Source: Crotophaga sulcirostris
Lineage: Eukaryota > Chordata > Aves > Cuculiformes > Crotophagidae
NCBI GenBank assembly: GCA_013397455.1
Contig: VYZB01000387.1
Span: 306,167-370,166, forward strand
Reading direction: 5' to 3'
Length of the DNA stretch: 64,000 bases
This document shows positions 37,601-49,600 of the stretch, piece after piece. The translations under genes were made by a program, and so were the position numbers. Below the pieces are notes generated by a model. The model was not told where the DNA came from and ran no database searches. It saw nothing but the letters and a program-made list of their open reading frames with translations. The first letter of the stretch is position 1; each line of letters begins with the position of its first letter.

Positions 37601-40600
37601 TTTAACTCTATTGCCTTATTGTTTTGGGTGGAATAGTAAAACATGAGTCAAATTATCTCAGAGCAGTCTTCTAAAAAGAATAATTTTAATATAATTTCTG
37701 TCCAGACAGATATTATCTTGGCATTTGGAAGAGCATTTAAAGGAAATTACTATACCTATTTGGAAAGAGAAATTATGGAGGAAAAGAAGCAATGAAGTAG
37801 GGAACTGAGGAGAACATGAGAGCAATTTAAACAAACGTAAAAAACCTGAATGGGCTTCAGGACAGCATGAAATTCTTAGGCTGATAATACCTTCTTACAG
37901 CTAGGGCCTCCCAATGGAAGTATGATGCTTTGAGCCAAATACTTCTTTCTGCTGCAGTACATTACGGATCCATAGAAAGATCAAAACCAGTAAAATATTG
38001 AAGACTGCTTACAACATTTGACTAGTTTTCCCAAGGGAAGGGAGCACTTATTTTGATGCATTTTCTGACTTAAAGTCCAACAGTACAGGTATTTAGTGTT
38101 TTCATTGTCAATAAATATGCCTACTTGCAGGAACAACAAAAATAAAGGCTGAAAAAGTCTCTGAAACTCATAACAATGGAAGTGAGGCACTTGTTGAGAA
38201 CCAGAATATTGGAAAAAGTTTTAAAGACTTTCCTGTGGCACTTTTGGTAAGGAAATCTTGAATTTACTAAAACCACTATATTGTAAGATATTAAGTTCTT
38301 TTTCAGGTAATACACATGCACACTCATTTTGTAGTTGCTTAAGACTGTTAAAGCAAGAAAAGCATATTACTGAAGTTCCACATGAGCATATCTACTTTAA
38401 AATATAATGACTTTTAGTTTACATGGTACCACAATGAAACAATTTCCTGAGTATTGCTAATTTCCCCCTGTAGATACTGCTGAAGAATCCAGTGCTTATG
38501 TGTCTAGTAATAGCCAGTTCTTCAGAAGCTTTAGTGGCCACTGGGTTTGCCACATTTCTACCAAAGTTTATAGAAAATCAGTTTGGAAAGACATCAAGTG
38601 TTTCAGCAACTCTTGGAGGTAATGTGACTTTTCATTTTAAAACCTTTAAATATATAGTGCTGAGCATCTAATTAACGTTACAGGTGGAAGCTTATATAGA
38701 CACCTTGTGTTTGTCTGAGGTATTTGGGAATATATTTTTATGAAATATAGTTTTCATAGCAGATATGGTATTTTTTATATTGTTCTTGCCTGCCCTGTGT
38801 AAACCACAGCACTTCATTAATCAGAGGTGAAAAGTTACTTGGTGTCTGTAAATTCAGAAGATTTGATCATATTCAAAGTAGAATGAGAATTGTGTGGTAT
38901 TGCAACTGTAATGTATTCCTTTCTTGTTCTTGGTGAAAACCTTTTTATTTTCTTCATTTAAAATCAGCTGAAGGAGCATTAAACCTTAATCCCTAGTAAA
39001 GGAAGCAAGCCTGAAGGGCAGCTGGAAAAAAAAAAAAGAGCTTGTAGCATGTAAGGGGTTGACTTGGCTTATCCCTTCTTCAATTCCACCATAATGTCAC
39101 AGTGAAATGGCTTATAATAAAATGACTAGTTGGGATATATTATAAAACTATTGTGTAACTGTTTCTATAGGTGGCTTACTGTCATATGATATGCCAAAAT
39201 AATAGGTAGAACAGAGAAAAGCTATGAAAGCACTGAAGTGGAAAATTAAACATTCCTTTTCAGTCTATAGACCTTGTATGAATTTCTTTTTAATTTGAGT
39301 TGAAAATATTGATAGTGTTAAACAAATGTACAGCTTTAAAGAAATGCTTTTACTAATGTTGAAAGGTAACTGTACCTGAACTAACGTTGAGGTAGCTAGT
39401 CAAAGTATTACCAGTGACCATGTTAGTTATTTAAACTGCCTTTGACTATAAGCATCTGCAGTCTGTAGTTCTGCCATTGTACCCGAACTGTCTTTGAAAT
39501 TAGCTATCTCAGTTCAGTGCAAGTTATATTGTATTCTGTGCTATACTGTAGATTAGGTGTATAAAAATGCTCAGTTATGTATCTGGAATCCTAATAGTGC
39601 CATGAGGATAAATCATTATGGACTATATGTACTATGACAGCAAAAATAACACAATGACCTAGACTTCTTTTAATCTTTTTTGTGGATACCTTATTGTGTC
39701 TCATGCTGTCTCTTGTATAACAATGGTTATGTTCTCTTATTAAAAGCAGAGGACAGGTATGATTGGACTCAATGATCTCAAAGGTCTTTTCCAATCAGAC
39801 AATTCTATGATTCTGTGATAACAAAGAGCATGGACATGCGTAAAGAAACACTGAAGTAATGAAAGATTATTTTCTGTTTTCATGAAGCAGCATACTGATG
39901 TTCAGAGATTCCTGCCCAGTATACAGTCTTATTTAGTCTAGTTTTGTTCTGTTGAACTTCGATCTCGGGAAACTATAAATTATGCTGTCAAGCTGAACTT
40001 CTGGAAAGGTTAAAGGTAGTATAAGGGTAGAATAAATTTGTAATGCTGACAGATTCTGCTAGGGTGGTTTGAGAATGGTGTTGTATGGACTGCATCTCTA
40101 AGATCTAGGTAACTTGTGAATTTTTTTTTTTAATGGGAAATTGTGCTCTGAGTTGTTTCACTAATTATATCTTACATTTTTGTGTAATTGCTGGTGTCTT
40201 ATTTTCCTCTAGGACTTGTATTAATTCCAGCAGCAGCACTAGGCCAAATCATAAGTGGCATCTTGGTTTCCAAGTGCAAAATGGATTGCAAAAGCACAAT
40301 CAAGTTCATGATAGGCACCTGTTCAGTGGCACTACTATTAAACACAGTGTTTTTATTTGCTAAATGTGGAAATGAACCTTTTGCAGGTGTCTCTGAAACA
40401 TATAATGGGTAAATATATTTTAATGCACTCTTGGGGTTTTTTATTGTTTAAAATAGAAATATGTTACATAACAGAATATAAAATCTTTTAAGATGTTATA
40501 TTTTGCCTTGATGTATGGAAATGGAATGATTTATGGAACTCTAAAGCCTGATTTTCGGTACCTTTAATAAATGATTAAGAAAATTGTAATGATACATCAT

Positions 40601-43600
40601 CTGCAAAATGTTTCGAGCAGACTGGACCTACTTGACAAAATAAAACCAACTTCTGTAATTATTCTAGGTGTAGTTGGCATGGTTTTGACTACAGGTAATT
40701 TGTGTTTCTCTAGGAGAAGTATGGTTTTTATGTCTTGTTTTATTAACAAGCTCTTGACAATCTGGCCAGTTTATTTTTGGAAAGTGTCTGCGATGTGCAA
40801 CTATTTCATGAGAGAGCACGGAGGTGCACTGCAACTGAAACTGGTTGCATTTTTTTCCTTACAAGTACAAAGACATTATTGTACCATCAGGTTCTAGCAC
40901 ATCTAGACCTTACTTACAAAAGAGGCTTCCTTTTTTCCTGATAAAATGCCTGATAGAGGTAGAAATGTGATGCAAAGAGAGTGTAGCTCAGTAACCCAGG
41001 TTGAAAAATAAAATGGGTGGAATATGAGAGTTTAGTGACACGTAACTTAAACTATTTTTGGCAAACACGTATGAGAGATTTCTCTAAACAAAATGTATGT
41101 TCTTTAACCAAAACAGTTCTCATTCCTAATGAGGATGCAGTCTATAATTAGTTTTTAGATGTTTGTAGTAATTGTAGGAAAAATCCCAGGATGAATATTC
41201 TTGCTGATGCTGTGAACAAAACTTACTCTGGAAACTAGTATAGCACTGGGGGGGGAAAGTCAGAAAAGTGACAATAAAATTAAAGAAAAATTAAATATAA
41301 ATATCTACAAGGATAAACGTTCTTTAGATAATGGATTTCTAGGTCCCCTTTTAAAACATGAACATTGAATGTATGTGATCAAAACACTACTATAGGCGTT
41401 ATGTGGTATAAAATGCCTGATCATGCCTTGTTAAAGAATTACTATAAGGTGATAATGTTTCAGTTCTCATGGTTCCAGATAGTATAAATCTGTGTAGCTT
41501 GCAGTGTTTAAAAGCAGTGGGAAGGCAGCTAGCTATGCCAAAACTGTGTTCTTAAGTGGCCAGTTACTCTGTGAATTGATAGTGCCAGAGGCAAGTAGGA
41601 CTGTTTTGGGGGTCTGAAAGAGCCACATGCTGGTGTGCAAAATAACAGTTCCAAACTACCAGCCTACTACAGTTATCTGCCATTTGGAAAAATAAGTGTG
41701 AAGCAGTGTGCTGTGCGAGCAGGTAGACCATTTAGCCATACTTTGTTTTCCACAAAGTTCCCATTTTAGAAAAGGGTTAAGGAACGCCATCTTCCACAAA
41801 AGCAGAATCTGTAAGTTATGTTCCAATGCATAAAAAGGCATTTGAACCAAAATAGGACAAGGAAGAGGATCTTTGCACTTTACTGAAACAATAGCTTGAA
41901 GCACTCAATGAAGATATATAAGATGGATTGGGGGGAAATTGGAGTTTTTAACCTTCAATGTACATGCAAGTTAGTAATTATTCTACGAAAAAAATGGTAC
42001 ATATCTGATCAATAGTTAGGCTTTTATGGTTTCTTCACTTGATATTTATTGTGCTTTCTGGCTGACTTTAAAGGAACCTTTGACACTTTGACACTTAAAA
42101 TATGGCACTGCTTCAGTGTCTGAAAAAACACTAGCTGTAAGATTACTGTGGACACTTCAGAACTGTGGAAACTAGGATGCAGACTTTAGTTGTGGAAAGT
42201 TTGTATATAGCCACATATTGAGCAAAATAATCTGTATGTAGCAATTGAATACAGAATTAGTTTTATAGAAAATACTATTTGAAGCTCTCTGTATTCTGAT
42301 GAGCATCTGACAAAAGGTACAGCTGAATTGATTTTCATCTCTGAAGTTAAATGCACTTGACTTGTATTTAATAGTTCTGTGTAACATCAGCAGCTATGTA
42401 GTTTAACTGTTGCTGAAGTCCTCTTATGTACAGTGATTTGGAGTTAATCCTAAAATAACTCTCTCCACTCAGTAGCCATTATAAAAAAAAAAACAGGTTC
42501 TATTTTATCTAATTCAGTTACATGTTGGACTTCAGTTTGGACATGTGATCTGCATCTGAATAGTTAGTAGCACTGATAAAGTGGCAGTTCTAAAACTGCT
42601 TTCTGTGAAGGAATAGGCAGTTAAAATATGTAGTGGTAGCTTTAACATATTTATAAGCTTGTGGAAGAATATCCCAGCGTCTGACTCCTGCTTCTGCTAT
42701 TAAGCAAAGGGCTTCTGAGAGAATAAATAGTGAGAATGCCCTGAGAGCTGACTTGAAAATTGATGCAGGTACATTTTTGTGAAGAATTCAAATAAATCCT
42801 TCATACAAGCATTGTCTTCCTATTGAAAAATAACCTAGAGGTGGGGAAGGGGAAAGCTTTTCTAAGTTTACTAACAGAAACACATTAGTACAGGATCACT
42901 TTTGAGTTCATATGTTAAGGAACAAAGTATGTTGTTTGTAGGAACTCTGTATGTTACTGAATTAGACTATAAACAGAACTAACATGATATTCTTCATCTG
43001 GTCAATACTTCAGATAGTTGTTTTTACCAAATAATTTTGCCCAGTATTTCCTTGAAAACTAGGAAGCATGGAAATGCAATGACTATTTTCTGTAGTTCTG
43101 TGTGTTCCTGCAAGTTTCTGGGACTCCTTATTTTGTGGGGGGAAAAAAACAACCAACCAAATGAACCAGCATACAGCACCTTTAAATACAGTTTAATGGC
43201 TTCATCCACTAGGCTTGTTTAGAAAAGTAAAATTAGAACAAGTAATTTCATAAGAACCTATGGACAGTAAACTGTATTTCTTCTGTATTTTTATATTTCT
43301 CTGGCCATGCATAACTAGAGGTTCAGTTCCCCTTTATAGGCCAAGGGAGAGAGACATTGTCTGCACATGTGAACAGGACGAATGTTGCCATGGACTTGAT
43401 TTAACACTTCTAGGCTTGACATGCCTCACAGCCTTACAAGGCAATATGTGAACAGACCTGTGATTAATGAATTTGCAAACTAACTTTAAATTCTTCTATC
43501 TATTAAGAACAAACTAACATAACTTAGTAAGGTTCAACTGTACTACAACCAGATGAGGTATATAGATAGCTGTGATGTCCCTAATATTCCATGTGAAGGT

Positions 43601-46600
43601 TGAATTCTATGCAAGTAATCAATTTAATTCCTAGATTATTTGTCCTCCTAGTATTGTGACTACCTTAATTCTCTGGAAGAAGCCTGCCTTTTAGATAATG
43701 AGTGTGGAACTTCCAATTTACTGTATGACATTCAAACTACAGGCAGTGTCAGTATCCTGGTTTCAGCTGATGGGACTCTTAACCTGTTAAAACTTCTTTA
43801 TGCGTTACGTGCAGTACTATTAGAAAATCAAAGAGTGTTTTTGTTCTCTCCAGTTCTGTCATAAGAAGGTCCCTCCACATCCCAAACTGATTACTCATAC
43901 GAATAATATAGTGGGACTACTTCAAATACAACCACAGTATGGCCTATAGTAGAAGTAAATGTATAAATGGATAGTACTTCTAGAAAGTAAGAATTAAATT
44001 AAACTGTGTTCTTCATTAGTTAATCCCTAAACAACCAGAGAAAATCTTTAAGTTCTTTTTGGGTGTGATAAGACTTGGTTTGTATGTCATGGCACTCTGC
44101 ATTTAGCTTGTGCAGTTGTCTTGGTGCTGGAACAATCTAAATGTCTGCATAGCAGTGTTAAAAATAGTAAAATTGCGGGGATTTGCAACTGGACTTGAAT
44201 CCAAACAGAAAAAAACTTAGAATATGATTCGTAATAAAAATAACACCAAACTCTACTATTAAACTCATTGCGTTTTTTTTCTTAAAACTGTAAATTGAAC
44301 AAATTCAAGTGTGTGGGGAAAAGGAAATGATGTAAGAATTGCGTTGGGGCACAAAATTCTGTCATCTGTTTTGTGAATGGAAATTGAAGGACTAATCTAT
44401 GGAGGTAGTAATAGCACAAAAATAACTAGGTACAGAATAAGTGAATAAGTGGGAATTCCTATTAGAGTTGTAAATACTAGCAATGTGGCTTATTTCTAAA
44501 CAATTAAGTGCATAGATCACCTGAATTGAATATTTTGAAATTTATTATCCTATAAATACTGCATTACTTATTTACACATCTGCTATTTTTAAATTACTTT
44601 ATTAAAAGCCTATTAACTTTTACCTTTCAGAACAGGCATGCTATATAACTTAACAGCACCATGCAATGCTAACTGCAGGTGTTTGCGCTCTATGTACTAC
44701 CCAGTGTGTGGCAGAGATGAAGTCCAGTACTTTTCTCCCTGTTTCGCAGGATGTGCATCACATCTTATTAGCAACATGAAAAAGGTACTTTATGCTATGA
44801 AGGTGGCTGACATGGTTTGTTCTGGTTTCCTGCAAAATGCATTCTATATCAACAACATTCTTCCCTGAGTACAGCAGAAAATTGCAGTATTTCTGAATCC
44901 AAGTGGTAGTGACTATGCGGATTGGAAACACAGGTTTAAGTAGGATGTATGTTGGTACATGTCAGAGTCTAAGACCAGGTGCTTTTAGATATTCCACTTG
45001 TAATATCAAATTTACTTATTTGAGGACAGTTGATGTTACACAGGATTTCTGATCTAGCAGAGTGACAGAAAATATGCTGAAAACAAAGTACAAACATAAG
45101 CTAATGCTTAGTGGAATACAGCAATTGCAATACATAGTTCAGTCACAATACCAGTGTGATTCCCATTACTGGTTGGTATAACATGGTCATCATGATACTG
45201 GGCCTCATCAGTTGTTGGAAAGGCATACCTGGGTTGAAGTGAAGTCTAGCCCATTGCTCTTTTTAAAATTTTTCAGCTGTCTGGCTTTTTATACTCTGTT
45301 GAACTGAGCCATGCTCCTCCTGTGCTTGTTTGGCTAACTTAGCCTTCACACTCTCTTAATGAACTTGGGGAGACACATAGACACCACTGGTTTGTCCACT
45401 CAACTGACATAGCTATGCAGAAAAGAAACAGCTTTCTTTGCAACAGCTGTGGTCACATACACCCTGCATTGTTCTGGGAATTTCTGGGCACATTATCCTT
45501 TCCTATATACAATGAGCCTTCTTCCATTTTAGGGGTTTATTGGTCAGTCACAGTATCTTTCTCAATTGTGCAGTGTTGTTTTGCAAATGTTACTTCTGCT
45601 AAACATTCTACTGCTGAAAATACGCTAAACTTGAATATACTTTTAATAGAATTCACAATCGGAGAAGTAGAAATTGACCCTTACTTCAACTCTAAACTGT
45701 AATTCTTGTCTAGATCGTTAAGCATAATTTAATATGTATTGTATGCATAGCAACCTGCTTCTGTGAGTTTCCAGGCTATGAATGTCAGTTGCCCATGCTG
45801 TAGGAGTGGTAAGCCAACTGAATGTGGCTGTTTATTATTGAACCTACCCAGAAGTGAGAGACTTTCTGACCTAGTAAAACAAACTCTTGAGCAGGGATGT
45901 GGGAGAAGAGTAGGAAGATCCTAAAGGTAGGCAAACTGAACCAGGGGGTGCTTCTGGGGACTTCACGTCAGAAAAGGACAATGGTAAATGAGAAGACGTA
46001 TTATCTAGAAGAAAATGTAGGAGATTGGCAACTTCTGGCTGTGAAAACTTCACACTTTGATAGTAGATGTTATTATTTTTTCTTTTAAATCCACTCAGGT
46101 TTGTTTTCAGTGAAGAAGGTAAAACTATTCTATTTGTTCACCTACTTACCAAAACAGTCCAACATTGCCTCTGTTCTTTCCTGTTTTCATTCTTGAGAGT
46201 AGAGTTCATCTCTTGTCCTGTCAGGTACAGCCTAGTGTGAAAAACAGCCTGTTTATAGCTAACAGTGTCAAGCTAGGTGATCTGGGACTTGCCACCATTG
46301 CTGAAGAATGTAAGCTGTTGTGGTTTCCAGTTTATTCTGCTACTGTTGTAACAGGATATGTATTATCTATGCTTGAAGAATAAGGCTTGAGGAGATAGTG
46401 GTGTGAACTTAGATGTGAATCTAAAGAATGAATCAGGTTCAAGTAAGTTTTTAGTAGTCAAGACACTTAAAGTTCTTTACAGTATAACTTTTGGATTGTA
46501 CAGAAATCATCAGCAGTTTTGGTTAATAAACTAGATTATAGTTAACATTAGCTTATTTCAGTGTTAGGCAAACAACTTTTGAGAACCGTGTAATTATCCT

Positions 46601-49600
46601 CCGCTGTAAGGGAGCGGAAACTCTTGGCTATCCTTTGTTATAAGGATATGAAACCGTTTCATACAGGAATAGAGAAAAGACATTTCCTCCCTTCCTCCAA
46701 CCACTGACATGCTCCACGATTAACATTTTTAAAGAGGTGACTTTTAAAGTGGTTTCAAAATACAAATTCTCAATTTTTATTTTTATATAGCAATATAAAG
46801 TTTGGAACACTGTAGCTTGGCCTTTCTTAATTATATACAGTAACTGGTGTTATCTTCACTGATTTGTAATAAGATCTGTGTAAAAAATCTAGCATTTCAA
46901 GGCTTAGTCTGTTGGTGCTTTTATATGATATGTACATCTGGCCCTTCCTCTAACTCTAAAATCTTTAGTTTGAAATTGTTTATACTTGTACCTAAATACT
47001 TGCTCCACACAAAATGATGACTATAACTACCCCTTTTTAGGTCACAAAACCAAAAATAATTTTTGCTCAGATGAGCTGGATCATTTAAGTTCTTCTGAAC
47101 CAGTTTTAAAAAATGAGGGTTAGTGTCCTATGATCTTCAAGAAATGGTCTCTTTCCTATACTCTAAAGTCAGAGTTTATTCTTATATCCACTGTGATGCA
47201 GAACTAATGAACGTCCACTACATTTATGTCACTTAGTGTCATTCTTAGCTCTAAATTTTGTCTTATAAATTATTTGTAGATGTACCACAACTGTTCCTGT
47301 ATTGGGAAACCGAAAGGAGAAAATGGCTCAGATGACTTTTTCTATGAAGCTGTTCCTGGGAAATGTCAAACACAATGCAAATTTCTACCTTTATTCCTGG
47401 CCTTCTTCTTTTTTACAGTTGTTTTTACGTTTATGGCTGTTACTCCAACAACTGTGGCCATTCTGAGGTATGAGCTGCATATTCAGGGTTGGTGTAAATC
47501 TGGAATTAACAGCTTGTCATATTGGTGTGGAGGCAGAATAATGTGAAGTGTTGCATTAGCTTCAAAACTGAGCTGACATAGTTTTATTTAGATAATTCTA
47601 AGCAATAACATTTGGAATTTCGAATCCTTCCAATCCTACACTTCAACTGAAATAGTGAAACAGTTTTCATGGAAAAGGGGATTATAGAGCAGTTTAAATG
47701 TGCAAAACCTAATTTAAATAGCTAAATGTGAAGTAATTTAGTACTGTGTATTCTGATATCTTTTCAGTGGGCCTGTTTTGTGCAACTTGGTGTGTAAACC
47801 CGTATGTATTCTAGAGTTAGAAATAACAACCCGCACTATAGAAAACTCATTCTCCTACATCTACTTGCATTTATGGGGGTAGGGGGATCCTAACAGTGAC
47901 TGCTGAAAAGTGCTCGTCTTAGAATGTTTTTCTATGGCTAATTCTTATGCATACTCCAGAATGAGGGAATAACGCCTGAATATTTAAATACCATCTGTTC
48001 TAGCACTTACAGTACTTCAGTAATAGAGTTCATTAAGGAAAACTGTGCCAAAACTGAATTGTGTGAATTCTGTAAATTGGGTCTTATTTAATCTTTATGG
48101 TATTATCTTTAAGAAACTGTCAGAATAAAATGTTGCTGAGAGAAGTGAGTAGGAGGTAAGGAGGAAATTCTGCTAGTTGTTAATATATTGATTTGTATAG
48201 CATTGGCTAGAACTGATTAATTGTAAGGTCGGGTGACTATATATAAAGGTTATGGGAAATACAACACCTTATGCTGTGCTGAAGCCTAGTTTTGATTCAT
48301 GTATTGCTTCTTTAGGGATAGTAGCTCAGGATTTGTTTTCTAGCACTGTCCTTAAATTCTTGGTAGTTCTGTGGAAAAAGTTAAACAGAGCATTAGTGTG
48401 CAGTTTACTTATACTGCTGTTTAAAAGTAGTTCAATCTAACATTCCTTGATGAGCTCCTATCTTTGTCAAAACACCTTTGAAGTTCTTTAGTTACTTGTT
48501 TTGCACACTGGATTTCTAGAAATGTTCTGCAATAAACAGGTTAAAAGAGTATATTAAGACAAAGCATATTCACTTTAAGGACAAAGCAGAGAAATGGAAC
48601 AGTTAAAACTTGTTTACCAAATCTTAAACTGCAAATCTTGTTTACAGGTGTGTGCCGGATAGACAGCGCTCATTTGCTCTTGGAGTACAGTTAGTGTTTC
48701 TGCGACTACTGGGTATGAAATTCTTGTTGAAACACTTTCCTCTGAGTAAACTACATATTTGGTGTTTTTCTAGACTTAAAAATAACACATCAAGAAGCTT
48801 TTAGAGGAGCTTGAATCAGCCTGTTATTAGCTTATAGAATACACATATAATAATATTTAAGTTCTCTGCATTTAGAACATGTTAATGTATATCATCAGAG
48901 AAAAAGGACTTCTTTTCCTTCAGTTAAAATCCTGCTTCCTTGATTAGCTGTTTTTCCCCTAATTTTAATCACATTTTTCTTTTCCAATGAAAACTGAGGA
49001 AGTTGAGAAGCTCAAGTCTTTGAACAAACTTCTTGCTTGATAAACTGAGAGATGTTTAAATAATTAACTTATGCATCCTACCAACTAATTGAGATTAATG
49101 GAAGAGGTACACTTGCTATGTAGTATAAGCCCTATAACTTTGATTAAAATGTTATGTTCGCTGTGTGAATATCTGATTTTATCTTCCCTAACAGCTTGGC
49201 ACTTCACTGTATGTTTTAAGACCAGGTAAGACTATTCTAAGTAGCTCAGACGTTCTAACATGTTGCTGTGTTTTTTAGGTACTATTCCTGGACCCATTTT
49301 GTTTGGCGTTGCTATAGACAATAGTTGTACTCTGTGGGATATTAACGAATGTAAGACTAAAGGAGCCTGTTTGGTTTATGACAATGAAAGAATGGCTTAT
49401 CTACTGATGGGCATAAGTAAGTGACTTCCTCATATTAAGTACATGTACAAGGTAACAGATACGCTGACCTTGACTGCTAGTGGGATTTATTTTAAAATAG
49501 AGTCTTAAACTCTTTCTTTAGCATCAGTGGTTTTTTTTTTTTAAAAAAAACTTGTACTTTCATAAATAATACAAAGACAAGTATAATGGAAAGAGCAAGA

